Shown here: piece by piece, positions 27,020 to 37,151 of the stretch
Layout: every line of letters starts with the position of its first letter
Position numbering within the stretch: the first letter of the stretch is position 1
DNA from: Nocardia crassostreae
GTDB lineage: Bacteria; Actinomycetota; Actinomycetes; Mycobacteriales; Mycobacteriaceae
Length of the DNA stretch: 64,000 nt
NCBI RefSeq assembly: GCF_001613405.1
Contig: NZ_BDCH01000019.1
Coordinates: 1-64,000, forward strand
Reading direction: 5' to 3'
Program-made: the position numbers and the translations under genes
The notes under the pieces: model-generated
The model's input: only the letters and a program-made list of their open reading frames with translations
Database searches by the model: none
What the model was told of the DNA's origin: nothing

Positions 27020-27840
27020 GCGGGAACATTCAGCTCCTCACCGACACCCTGGCCCGGGCGAAGCGTGAGAATCGCGCCGCGCTCATCGGGTATCTCCCGG
27101 CGGGCATCCCCACCGTCGACGGCGGTATCGCCGCCATCGAGACGGTGCTGACCAGCGGCGCGGATATTCTCGAAGTCGGCCTGCCGCACAGTGATCCGGT
27201 GCTGGACGGCCCGGTCATCCAGACCGCCGACGATATCGCGCTGCGCGGCGGCGTCCGCATTGCCGATGTACTGCGCACGGTGCGCGAGGCCCACGCCGCC
27301 ACCGGCAAACCCGTCCTGGTGATGACGTACTGGAATCCGATCGACCGCTACGGCATCGAGCGCTTCGCCACCGAACTGGCCGCAGCGGGCGGCGCGGGCG
27401 TCATCCTGCCCGACCTGCCCGTCCAGGAATCCGACCTGTGGCGAAAGCATGCCGCCGCACACGATCTCGCCACCGTCTTCGTGGTCGCGCCCAGCAGCAC
27501 CACCGAGCGACTCCACGAAATCGCCGGAGCCGGAAGCGGATTCCTCTACGCCTCCGCCCTGATGGGGGTCACCGGCACCCGCACCACGGCGGGCGCGACC
27601 GCGCAGGATCTGGTGCGCCGCATCAGAGCCGCCACCGGCCTCCCGGTCTGCGTCGGCATCGGCATTGCCGATGCGACCCAGGCCGCCGAGGTCGCGGCCT
27701 TCGCCGATGGCGTGATCGTGGGCACCGCCCTGGTCAAGGCCATGCTCGACGCCCCCGATGCGGAGGCGGGTCGCGCCGCGCTGGGCGCGCTCACCGCCGA
27801 GCTCGCCACGGGCGTCCGTCACCCCAGCTTGTACACGTAA
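27016..27840 (+). CDS. trpA: Tryptophan synthase alpha chain
   Basis: TrpA cleaves indole-3-glycerol phosphate to indole and passes it to TrpB. The 274-residue TIM barrel is intact. Catalytic Glu is in ILEVGLPHSDP and catalytic Asp in VLDGPVIQ, and the phosphate-binding VCVGIGIADATQ is present. It starts inside the trpB stop codon (ATGA). There is no trpC upstream and no lgt downstream, unlike the main trp operon of related genera, so this may be a second, partial locus. With trpB frameshifted, its role here is uncertain. Confidence 0.95.
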   Translation: MSGNIQLLTDTLARAKRENRAALIGYLPAGIPTVDGGIAAIETVLTSGADILEVGLPHSDPVLDGPVIQTADDIALRGGVRIADVLRTVREAHAATGKPVLVMTYWNPIDRYGIERFATELAAAGGAGVILPDLPVQESDLWRKHAAAHDLATVFVVAPSSTTERLHEIAGAGSGFLYASALMGVTGTRTTAGATAQDLVRRIRAATGLPVCVGIGIADATQAAEVAAFADGVIVGTALVKAMLDAPDAEAGRAALGALTAELATGVRHPSLYT

Positions 27841-28487
27841 CGGCTGGTGGGAACGATGTCGAGGTCGAGGTGCGCACCGAAGCCGACCACGCTCTCCATC
27901 ATGCGGGTCATGCGGCGCTGTAGCTCGGCCTCGTCACCCCCGCTGCCGTAGAAGGCGTGCAGGCTGGTCATGGCCGCCATCGGGAACAGCTCCTCGACCA
28001 GGGCATCGACGCGATTACCGGCGGTCACCGGCTCGACCACGGTGTTCTGGACGTAGCCGAAGGTGTCCTGGGTTTCGATGGCGACCGGGGTGTGCAGGTC
28101 GTGCCAGCGATGCAGCCATTCCGCGCGGGTGAGATCGGCGGGAATGCGCAGCAGCGCGATATTGGCCAGCGCATCGGTGCGCACCCCGTTCCCGACCGGC
28201 GGCGGCACGATGGGCGTCCGCTCGTCGACGACCCAGCCATTGACCTCGTCCGCCACCGAAGCCAGTGCGGCGGTGACGTTTTCGTGGTCGCCGTCGGTGC
28301 GGACGCTCACGATGGCGGCGATCGGCTCGTCGTAGGTCGTGTGCCGCAGCTGCGCCGCATCCACCGCGGCGTCGCGCACATTCACCTGGAGTTCGGTCGC
28401 GCCCAGATCCGCCAGTCGGCGCCGCAGCTCGGCGGAGTGCAGACGCTCCCCCGCCTCGGCGCCCCACAGCGCGTACATCAGTTTCAT
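27819..28487 (-). CDS. EthD-like ferredoxin-fold protein
   Basis: The 222-residue protein begins MKLMYALWGAEAG. It has two regions that look like dimeric alpha-beta barrel (EthD) halves: one around LQVNVRDAAVDA, the other around AEWLHRWHDLHTPVAIETQDTFGYVQNTVVEPV. The LHRWHDLHTP segment is typical of EthD-domain proteins in actinobacteria, where the natural activity is unknown. It is convergent with trpA and overlaps it by 22 bp. Confidence 0.72.
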   Translation of the reverse strand: MKLMYALWGAEAGERLHSAELRRRLADLGATELQVNVRDAAVDAAQLRHTTYDEPIAAIVSVRTDGDHENVTAALASVADEVNGWVVDERTPIVPPPVGNGVRTDALANIALLRIPADLTRAEWLHRWHDLHTPVAIETQDTFGYVQNTVVEPVTAGNRVDALVEELFPMAAMTSLHAFYGSGGDEAELQRRMTRMMESVVGFGAHLDLDIVPTSRYVYKLG

Positions 28488-28871
28488 GCCGGAACCGTAG
28501 ACCCGGCTATGCGTGCGTCCGCACGGTTTCGGCGGCCGATCCCACCCACCGGACCGACGTAGGACGCACCCGTCAGGCGCCTATTTTGATTCCGGGGGCG
28601 ATTTCATGAAACACGTCACGTTTTGCTGCGGATTAACTCCATACCCGCATGATGCGGGACCGCAAGAAAGGAAGAAACAATTCTCATCACGCTGCTGGCT
28701 ACCGCAATCTGGTTTGCGGCAGTTGTTGCGCTCGCCGGAATCGGAATATTCCTCTGAGCGACCCGCGCGCGGCTCCGGGATAGTCGGGGCCTGACCTATC
28801 CAGCCCGAACGCCACCAATGGTAACCACCGGTTATCTGGTTGGCGCTCGGCCAATTCCGGAACAAGGCGCG
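28488..28871. other. Intergenic region with a short palindrome and a micro-ORF
   Basis: This 384-bp stretch has lower GC than its flanks. It holds a 15-base palindrome, CCCGCAT g ATGCGGG (28644-28658), followed by a purine-rich site and a 25-codon hydrophobic frame (28680-28757), and later GGTAACCACCGGTTA near 28819. I see no longer gene, tRNA or terminator with a U-tract. Confidence 0.5.
28680..28757 (+). CDS. Possible 25-residue hydrophobic micro-protein with ATT start
   Basis: The frame reads ILITLLATAIWFAAVVALAG then IGIFL and stops; it is one membrane helix. AAAGGAAG lies seven to eight bases upstream of an ATT codon, with no ATG, GTG or TTG in frame after the preceding stop. ATT is a rare but known start codon. 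Small single-helix proteins of this kind accompany some actinobacterial transporters, but there is no such gene beside it. Confidence 0.3.
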   Translation: MLITLLATAIWFAAVVALAGIGIFL

Positions 28872-29918
28872 TCAGCGAATGGAGCGGACTTCCGGATCGG
28901 CGTCGGCATCGGCCGCGGAGACGGCCTCGTCCAGCAGTTGGTCCAGGTGGTAGGGGTACACGGTCTCGCCGGAATGATCGAGGGCGGCGATATCGGCGGG
29001 GGTGCACCATTTGTTGCCGTTGATGGAGCGGCGTTCGACGTAGTCGAGATTGGCGGGCACCGGATCGAAATTCTTGGTGCGCAGGGCGAAGAACAGTTCT
29101 TCGGAGCGAATCAATTCGCCATTGAAGGGGAAAACGGCGACCCGCCGCCACAGCGGACCCCGCAGCATGGACGAATCGGCGGGGTGGCCGGTTTCTTCGT
29201 AGAGCTCGCGAACAGCGGCTTCCCGCAAGGATTCGCCGGGATTCACGCCGCCGCCGATGGTGAACCAGAACGGGACGTCGGGCACCTTGGGATCGACGCC
29301 GCGCAGGAGCAGGACGCGATCGTCCTCGTCGAGCAGCACCACGCGGGCCGAGGTGCGGACGATATCCACATCCAGACCGGTGGAGGCCGCGGGCGTGACG
29401 CGCTCGGCGATCTCGAAATAGGTCGGCAGCGGCGCGGTACCGCCGAGGTGCAGGGTGCGGACCAGGCGGCGGGTGCGCAGTGCGAGGGTGTCGCGCACGG
29501 CGTCGTTGTGGAAGCGGCGGGCAATGAGCACGCGGGCCTCCGCATCGGCCAGCTCGGCCACCAATTGCGGCGGCAGCAGCGCGATATCGACCGCGGAAAG
29601 CGCTGCGGCCAGCTGGTTCTCGACGGCTTCGCGATCGCGCCAGTTTACCCGTTCGGCGCGGTCGGCCAGCGCGACCAAGCGGCGGGCCTGTTCCACGAGC
29701 TCCGGGTCGCCCCCGAGACCGGAGATGGTGGTGGCCACCGAGCGGGCCACCACCGCGCGCCGCGCGAGCGCCGCGTCCAGGGCGTGGCGGGCCTGATCGG
29801 TGCGCACGTGCAGGCGATCGAGGCGGTTCGCCGTGGTGTAGGCCCAGACGCCGACGGTGATGACAATGGCCGCGACGAGCGCGAGGACCAGAATCGTGGT
29901 CGCGGAGAAAGTGATCAT
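28872..29918 (-). CDS. Membrane-anchored NUDIX hydrolase
   Basis: The 348-residue protein has one N-terminal membrane helix (ILVLALVAAIVITVGVWAY) and a helical LemA-like region (about residues 25-150). A C-terminal NUDIX domain carries the full box GGGVNPGESLREAAVRELYE followed by ETG. It would hydrolyse a nucleoside-diphosphate-linked substrate at the inner face of the membrane; the substrate is unknown. It sits downstream of pimA with an ATGA overlap, as in Mycobacterium, which suggests a link to PIM synthesis. Confidence 0.9.
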   Translation of the reverse strand: MITFSATTILVLALVAAIVITVGVWAYTTANRLDRLHVRTDQARHALDAALARRAVVARSVATTISGLGGDPELVEQARRLVALADRAERVNWRDREAVENQLAAALSAVDIALLPPQLVAELADAEARVLIARRFHNDAVRDTLALRTRRLVRTLHLGGTAPLPTYFEIAERVTPAASTGLDVDIVRTSARVVLLDEDDRVLLLRGVDPKVPDVPFWFTIGGGVNPGESLREAAVRELYEETGHPADSSMLRGPLWRRVAVFPFNGELIRSEELFFALRTKNFDPVPANLDYVERRSINGNKWCTPADIAALDHSGETVYPYHLDQLLDEAVSAADADADPEVRSIR

Positions 29919-31039
29919 CCGGCGGTCCTCACACGCACGTCACCGACGGTGACGGTCTCGTAGACGCGCAGGATCTGTTCCGCCACCACCGGCCAATCGT
30001 ATTCGCCGACAACCTGATTGGCCGTGCGAATGAACTCCTCGCGGCGGCCGGTGTCGGTGAGCAGCGCATCGAGAGCCGTGGCGAGCCGGGCGGAATCGCC
30101 GACGGGGACGAGCAGCCCGGCGGTGCCGTCGCGCAGCACGCGCCGGAAGGCGTCGAGTTCGCTGGCCACGACCGCGGTCCCGGCGGCCATGGCCTCGACC
30201 AGGACGATGCCGAAGCTCTCGCCGCCGAGATTGGGCGCGCAGTAGACATCGGCGCTGCGCATGGCCGAGGCCTTCTCCGCATCCGAGACCTGCCCGAGGA
30301 AACGCAGATGCGAGGCGAGCGCACCGGCCTCGCGGCGCAGGCGCTCCTCGTCGCCGCGGCCCACGATCAGCACCTCCACCTCGGGATGGCGCGCCACCAG
30401 CGCGGGCAGCGCGCCGAGCAGCACCTCCATACCCTTGCGCGGTTCGTCGTAGCGGCCCAGGAACAGCACCGTGCCGCCCGCCCGCGGATACCCCGCCAGC
30501 AGCGGCGCGTGCGCGAAGAACGGCACGTCGACGCCATTGGGGATCTCCACGGCGTCACCGCCGAGGGCCTCCACCTGCCAGCGCCGCGCCAGCTCCGAGA
30601 CCGCGATGCGTCCGCTGATCTTCTCGTGATACGGCCGCAGCACACCCTGAAAAGTGCTGAGCACCAGCGATTTCGTGGTCGAGGTGTGGAAGGTGGCCAC
30701 AATCGGCCCCTCGGCGATCTTCAAGGCCAGCATGGACAGGCTCGGCGCGTTCGGCTCGTGAATGTGCAGCACGTCGAAATCGTTCTCGGCGATCCAGCGC
30801 CGGATGCGCGTATACGCCGTGGGCCCGAAGGACAGTCGCGCCACCGACCCGTTGTAGGGAATCGCCACCGCCTTGCCCGCCGACACCACGTAATCCGGCA
30901 GCGGCGTGTCCTCGGCGGCGGGCGCGAGCACGCTCACCTTGTGCCCGCGCTCGATGAGCACCTGCGCCAATTCCACGACATGGGCTTGCACACCGCCCGG
31001 AACGTCGAACGAGTACGGGCAAACCATGCCGATTCTCAT
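29915..31039 (-). CDS. pimA: Phosphatidylinositol alpha-mannosyltransferase PimA
   Basis: PimA moves the first mannose from GDP-mannose to phosphatidylinositol on the cytoplasmic face of the membrane, the first step of PIM, lipomannan and LAM synthesis. The 374-residue product is a GT4 (GT-B) enzyme: MRIGMVCPYSFDVPGGVQAH at the N-terminus, a second Rossmann domain, and the EX7E motif in GGESFGIVLVEAMAAG. It overlaps the acyltransferase gene by four bases and the NUDIX gene by four. Confidence 0.96.
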   Translation of the reverse strand: MRIGMVCPYSFDVPGGVQAHVVELAQVLIERGHKVSVLAPAAEDTPLPDYVVSAGKAVAIPYNGSVARLSFGPTAYTRIRRWIAENDFDVLHIHEPNAPSLSMLALKIAEGPIVATFHTSTTKSLVLSTFQGVLRPYHEKISGRIAVSELARRWQVEALGGDAVEIPNGVDVPFFAHAPLLAGYPRAGGTVLFLGRYDEPRKGMEVLLGALPALVARHPEVEVLIVGRGDEERLRREAGALASHLRFLGQVSDAEKASAMRSADVYCAPNLGGESFGIVLVEAMAAGTAVVASELDAFRRVLRDGTAGLLVPVGDSARLATALDALLTDTGRREEFIRTANQVVGEYDWPVVAEQILRVYETVTVGDVRVRTAG

Positions 31040-32043
31040 AGCGCGCCGTCTCCCCTACGCCCCTCGGTTCCGGTGTCAGCGCCCGGTTCCCGATACCCCA
31101 GTGCCTGTTGCGCCGCCGCGATGCGATCGCGGCGGGCCTGCGACAAATCACTTTCCCACAGTGGTTGCAGCATGTGCCAGTCGGCGGGATGGGCGGCGAT
31201 ATTGGCCGCGAACCGGTCCGCCAGCGCCTGGGTCGCCGCGGCCACACCGGCCGAAACATCCAGGGGCGCCTCGGTCTTCATACCCCAGGATGCCCCGCCG
31301 CGGCCTTCGGTGTTGAACCAGCAGTGCACCGGGATGAGCGCCGCCCCGGTCTCGGCGGCCAGTTTGGCCGCACCGGCGGGCATCCACGTGCGCTCACCGA
31401 AGAAGTCGACGGGCACGCCTTTGCCGGTGAGATCGCGTTCGCCCATGAGACAGACGACTTTGTTCTGCCGCAACCGATCCGCCAGGATCGGGAACGGCGG
31501 CTGTTCGCCGCCGGTGAGCGGGAAGACCTCGAAGCCGAGGCTCTCGCGATAGGCCAGGAAGCGCTCGTACAGCGATTCCGGTTGCAGCCGTTCGGCCACG
31601 GTGGACAGCCCGCCGTGGTTCTGCACCAGCCACACTCCGGCCATATCCCAGTTGCCGGAATGCGGCAGCGCCAGCACCACGCCGCGCCCGCGTGCCAGGG
31701 CGGCTTCCAGATTCTCGACGCCCTCGACGGTCATCCGCCCGATGGCGGCGTAGTCCATGGACGGCAGCCGGAACGCCTCGCGCCAATAGCGGGCGTAGGA
31801 GCGCATGCTGTCGCGAATCAAGCTGTCGGGCACCTGCTCGGGCGTCGCGCCGAGCACGCGAGCGAGATTGCGCCGCAACTGATTCTGCTGTCCCCGCTGC
31901 GCGGCCCTGTTGACCTTTCGCGCGGCGAAGTCGGCTCCGGCGTCGAAACCCTTGCGCGCCATCCCCTCCGGGAGTGCGCGCACCAGCCGCCACCCGGCCG
32001 CGTACGCCTTGTCGGTCATCGCGGACGTGAAAGAGGTGCTCAC
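31036..32043 (-). CDS. Phosphatidylinositol mannoside acyltransferase (PatA-like)
   Basis: This enzyme adds a fatty acyl chain to the mannose of PIM1 or PIM2. The 335-residue protein is of the LpxL/HtrB acyltransferase family and has the HX4D motif in LPHSGNWDMAG. The GTG at 32041-32043 overlaps the pgsA stop as GTGA, so I prefer it to the ATG eight codons further in. Position between pgsA and pimA matches the PIM operon of Mycobacterium. Confidence 0.94.
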   Translation of the reverse strand: MSTSFTSAMTDKAYAAGWRLVRALPEGMARKGFDAGADFAARKVNRAAQRGQQNQLRRNLARVLGATPEQVPDSLIRDSMRSYARYWREAFRLPSMDYAAIGRMTVEGVENLEAALARGRGVVLALPHSGNWDMAGVWLVQNHGGLSTVAERLQPESLYERFLAYRESLGFEVFPLTGGEQPPFPILADRLRQNKVVCLMGERDLTGKGVPVDFFGERTWMPAGAAKLAAETGAALIPVHCWFNTEGRGGASWGMKTEAPLDVSAGVAAATQALADRFAANIAAHPADWHMLQPLWESDLSQARRDRIAAAQQALGYREPGADTGTEGRRGDGAL

Positions 32044-32711
32044 CGCTGCGGTTCCTCCGGAGCCTTGACCGCCATCGGAATAACCTCGCGCGCGCCCGGC
32101 GAATTGCGCACCGCCAGCACTCGCTGGAAGACGGTGACGATGCTCAGCACCGCCAGGACGTACATGGCCGCGTAGACCGCGTAGCTCAGCCACTCGATGC
32201 CGAAATGCCCGCCGATACCGGTGAATCCGGCGCCGACCAGCATGATGACGAGGCGGTCCGGCCGCTCGATGATGCCGCCGTCGGCCGAGAGCCCGCTGGC
32301 CTCGGCGCGCGCCTTGGCGTAGGAGATGACCTGCGAGGTCACCAGCACCACCAGCGTCGCCGCGAACAGATGCTTGGAGCCCTCGTGGTACACCGCCCAC
32401 CAGGCCAGCCCGGCGAAGATGGCGCCGTCCGCCACCCGGTCACAGGTGGCGTCCAGGACCGCACCGTATTTCGTGCCGCCGCCGCGGGCGCGCGCCATGG
32501 CGCCGTCGAGCATGTCGAACATGACGAACAGCCAGATCACCATGGTGCCCCAGAACAGGTGACCCGACGGGAACAGTGTCACGGCGGCGGCAATCGAGGC
32601 GGTGGTGCCGATCAGCGTCATCGCGTCCGGTGTGAGGCCGGTGCTCACCAAGGCTTTGCCCAGGGGCGCAGTCGCTTTGGCGAACGTTTCGCGACCGAAG
32701 AAGCTCAGCAC
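32040..32711 (-). CDS. pgsA: Phosphatidylinositol phosphate synthase (CDP-alcohol phosphatidyltransferase)
   Basis: The enzyme joins CDP-diacylglycerol with inositol phosphate to make the lipid anchor of PIMs. The 223-residue protein has six predicted helices and the complete CDP-alcohol signature: DMLDGAMARARGG followed by GAVLDATCDRVAD. The GTG start is one base after the HIT gene stop. Between the HIT and PIM acyltransferase genes it matches pgsA1 of Mycobacterium. Confidence 0.95.
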   Translation of the reverse strand: MLSFFGRETFAKATAPLGKALVSTGLTPDAMTLIGTTASIAAAVTLFPSGHLFWGTMVIWLFVMFDMLDGAMARARGGGTKYGAVLDATCDRVADGAIFAGLAWWAVYHEGSKHLFAATLVVLVTSQVISYAKARAEASGLSADGGIIERPDRLVIMLVGAGFTGIGGHFGIEWLSYAVYAAMYVLAVLSIVTVFQRVLAVRNSPGAREVIPMAVKAPEEPQR

Positions 32712-32712
32712 G

Positions 32713-33332
32713 CTACTCGGATTCCTTCCATGCCTCCGCCAGCAGCGCCCGGGTTTCCCGCAGCAGCTGTGGCATGACCTTCACTCCGCCGACGACGGTA
32801 ATGAAGTTCGCGTCGCCACTCCAGCGGGGCACGATGTGTTGGTGCAGGTGATCGGCGAGTGAACCCCCGGCAACGCCACCGAGATTCAGACCGACATTGA
32901 AACCCTCGGGTCGCGAGACCCGCTTCATGACGCGAATGGCCTGCTGGGTGAACGCCATCAGCTCGGCGCTCTCCTCGGCGGTGAGGTCCTCCAGATTGGC
33001 CACGCGGCGGTAGGGCACGACCATCGTGTGGCCGGGGTTGTACGGGTACAGGTTCAGCACCGCGTACACCCACTGGCCGCGCGCCAGGATGAGCCCGTCC
33101 TCATCGGTCATCTGCGGGATATCGGTGAAGGGATGCCCGGTCTTCTTGGGCACGTCCGCATTCCGCCCCTCGTCGACGGCCGCGCCGGTGATATAGGACA
33201 TGCGGTACGGCGTCCACAGCCGCTGCAGGCGATCCGGATCCCCCGCACCCACATCCACGATCTGCTCGCTCGGTGCCGAATCTTCTTGCGCGGCAGTCTC
33301 GTTATCGAGATTGCCGGACGCCGTAACCTCAC

Positions 33333-33336
<4 letters not shown>
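32713..33336 (-). CDS. HIT family protein (Ap4A phosphorylase-like)
   Basis: The 207-residue protein has the histidine-triad motif ADHLHQHIVPRW and the upstream nucleotide-binding segment NLYPYNPGHTMVVPYR. The mycobacterial homologue beside thrS is reported to be a diadenosine tetraphosphate phosphorylase, which would degrade the Ap4A made by synthetases such as ThrRS. Its ATG overlaps the thrS stop by four bases. There is a polar N-terminal extension of about 35 residues. Confidence 0.92.
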
Positions 33337-35390
<2,054 letters not shown>

Positions 35391-35699
35391 GGCTGCGCAC
35401 TCCTTGGCAGTATCGTAGGCGAGGGGGCGCCTCGCCGATCTTATTCGGATGGCCGGTCCTGCCTCGTGGCGGTGCACGACAGGCAAGACTCCGGCGCGCA
35501 CCATGCTATCGGCATGGTCCCGGCCCCGCGTCGATGGACCATGCCGTCGCGTCGCCGCCGGGGGCCCCGGCGACCCGGCGCACGTGCCGCGAACGCGATC
35601 CGCCCACGCCGCCGAGACCTTCCGACCGTCGCGGCGCGGGCTGATCCGACCGTCCCGGCCCCGTCTCCGCGGGCCCGCCCCGCACCGCGTCGAAGCAGC
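35391..35699 (-). other. thrS upstream region
   Basis: About 310 bp lie between thrS and the FhuF-like gene with no convincing gene. A possible -10 hexamer TACGAT (minus strand, 35412-35417) lies 22 bp before the thrS start. Further upstream are competing inverted repeats at 35500-35544. I looked for a T-box (AGGGTGGNACCGCG-like) and found none. Confidence 0.5.
35500..35544 (-). promoter_or_regulatory. Mutually exclusive hairpins upstream of thrS
   Basis: A seven-base word occurs three times in alternating orientation: ACCATGC (35500-35506), GCATGGT (35512-35518) and ACCATGC (35538-35544). The middle copy can pair with the left one around a five-base loop. It can also pair with the right one as the longer GCATGGTCC/GGACCATGC stem (nine pairs, 15-base loop), but not with both. 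This is the geometry of an attenuator or of overlapping operator sites. It lies 110-155 bp before the thrS start. Confidence 0.4.
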
Positions 35700-36566
35700 T
35701 CAGCCGCGCGCCGCCAACTCCGCCAGCAGCTGTTCCCGTTGCGCCGCAGGACGTTTCGGGCAGCTGGTGCACATTTCGCAGCCCGGCACCTCGAAGACCA
35801 GGCAGCAGGAGATACGACGCACAAAAGTGCGCCCGCCGATATCACTGAAGCGCGGTACCGGCAGCCGTCCGGCCACCTCGCGCGCCAGATGCGCCCCCAC
35901 CTCTTCATCGCCCGCGTCCAGGGCGCGATTGCCGATAGCGTCGGCGACGATCACCCAGAGCGACGCCTCGCCCGCGCCCGACACGCGCGACACCACCGGA
36001 ATGACCTGCGAGAGGGTGTGCCGCAGCAGCGGCCCCGCACCGGTGCGCGGAATCTCCCAGCCGAGCGTGTCGCACGCGCGGCCGGCGCAGGCTCCCGCCT
36101 GGGCCACGGTCATGTCGCCCGAGGGCGACGCGACCGCCGGTTCCGGCACGACGGGCTCGAGTTCGATACCCAGCTCGAGTTCGATACCCGGCTCGAGTTC
36201 GACGCCCGGCTCGAGCCGGATCCCGGCCTCCGGGTGTGCACCGGACGCGAGCGCGGCCACCGCCTCGGGCGTGATCTGGAGGACCTGCTCGATCCCGCCG
36301 TCGGGGCGAATCTCGAGGGCCAGATGTTCGAGGGTGGGGTCGAAGTCCTCGTCATCGTGCGCATAGGCGACCACGATCGGTTTCACCAGCGAGGAGGCGG
36401 CCATGCACCACCACAGGGTGCCGGAGACGCGGACGTCGCCGGTGCCACAGGAGATCCCCATATCGGCAATGCGCTCCCCCAGCCACTCCGGCCGGAGCAG
36501 TTCCGTGCCAGGCACGATCACCGGCCCGATGTTCACCGGAACAGCGGACTGCGCAGTGGTTCCCAT
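35700..36566 (-). CDS. FhuF-like [2Fe-2S] protein with an internal acidic repeat
   Basis: The 288-residue protein ends with the cysteine pattern of ferric-siderophore reductases such as FhuF: CC-x10-CxxC in SCCLVFEVPGCEMCTSCPK. The N-terminal part (PVIVPGTELLRPEWLGERIADM) and the LWWCMAASSLVKPIVV segment also fit that family. It probably releases iron from imported siderophores in the cytosol. The middle (about residues 114-137) is a repeat of EPGIEL-type units encoded by four 18-bp repeats. It overlaps the TIGR02611 gene upstream by 34 bp. Confidence 0.8.
   Translation of the reverse strand: MGTTAQSAVPVNIGPVIVPGTELLRPEWLGERIADMGISCGTGDVRVSGTLWWCMAASSLVKPIVVAYAHDDEDFDPTLEHLALEIRPDGGIEQVLQITPEAVAALASGAHPEAGIRLEPGVELEPGIELELGIELEPVVPEPAVASPSGDMTVAQAGACAGRACDTLGWEIPRTGAGPLLRHTLSQVIPVVSRVSGAGEASLWVIVADAIGNRALDAGDEEVGAHLAREVAGRLPVPRFSDIGGRTFVRRISCCLVFEVPGCEMCTSCPKRPAAQREQLLAELAARG
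36155..36226. repeat. Four 18-bp tandem repeats within the FhuF-like gene
   Basis: Units begin GCTCGAG at 36155, 36173, 36191 and 36209; the first two differ by one base and the last has diverged. The period of 18 keeps the frame and adds six residues per unit (ELEPGI-like). Copy number could change without breaking the gene. The repeats encode an acidic linker between the N-terminal part and the Fe-S part. Confidence 0.93.
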
Positions 36567-36994
36567 TCGACTCCGATCAGGTCGCCGACGACGCCGAAGG
36601 TTCCGAGCAGCCACAGCGTCGCCAGTACGAGGGCGAGCGTCGCCACCGCACCAAGCCCCTTGACCAGCCATCCCTGCGCGGAATACCAGTCCATGACCCG
36701 CCGATACCGCCCGTGCGTCCAGTGCAGAGTCCGATGCTCCCAGGCGAATTCGGTGGCCAGGATCCCCAGCCCCGCGAAAACGATCAGCCAGCCCGGGCCC
36801 GGATACGGAATCGCGAGAATCCCGACCACCAGTACCGCGACACCGAGCACGCCCACCGCGATGCGGTAGACGACGTTCAGCGTAGGCCGATCCGCCACGT
36901 GCCCTCGCAAGGCGCGCCAGCGCCGCCACTTCCCCGTCGCACTTTCCGGCGACTCCCCCGCGGTCCGCGGATCCGGATCAATCTCGGTGCTCAC
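36533..36994 (-). CDS. TIGR02611 family membrane protein
   Basis: The 153-residue protein has two membrane segment groups (YRIAVGVLGVAVLVVGILAI and KGLGAVATLALVLATLWLLG) around a conserved PYPGPGWLIVFAGLGILATEF motif, typical of TIGR02611 proteins. Their function is unknown. The GTG start at 36992-36994 gives the usual length. The perfect palindrome at 37079-37144 lies 85 bp upstream of its start. Confidence 0.85.
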   Translation of the reverse strand: MSTEIDPDPRTAGESPESATGKWRRWRALRGHVADRPTLNVVYRIAVGVLGVAVLVVGILAIPYPGPGWLIVFAGLGILATEFAWEHRTLHWTHGRYRRVMDWYSAQGWLVKGLGAVATLALVLATLWLLGTFGVVGDLIGVEWEPLRSPLFR

Positions 36995-37078
36995 ACAGCC
37001 CAGATTACGTCCGCCCGCGCCCCCCGCCCTCCGGGAAAGCCCCCAATCCGCCATCACCCCAAGGAGGTAATGCACCGG

Positions 37079-37144
37079 TACGCACCCCTTCTCGCTGGTG
37101 CACACCCTCTATAGAGGGTGTGCACCAGCGAGAAGGGGTGCGTA
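37079..37144. repeat. Perfect 66-bp palindrome
   Basis: Two 33-base arms (37079-37111 and 37112-37144) are exact reverse complements with no spacer, and the centre is CTCTATAGAG. The symmetry breaks at the first flanking base on each side. It begins seven bases after the SulP-carbonic anhydrase stop codon, so transcription of that gene would form a 33-bp hairpin; there is no U-tract. The left arm also contains a 14-codon frame behind AAGGAGG (37060-37066) that ends at the centre. Such spacer-free palindromes are usually unstable in bacteria. Confidence 0.97.
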
Positions 37145-37151
37145 GTGGCCG

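Noticed and set aside
35391..35699. T-box riboswitch upstream of thrS
   Set aside because: No AGGGTGGNACCGCG-like box was found on the coding strand; only the competing inverted repeats remain.
36155..36226. Short regular repeats as a CRISPR array
   Set aside because: The 18-bp units are adjacent without spacers and are in frame inside a gene. No cas gene is present.
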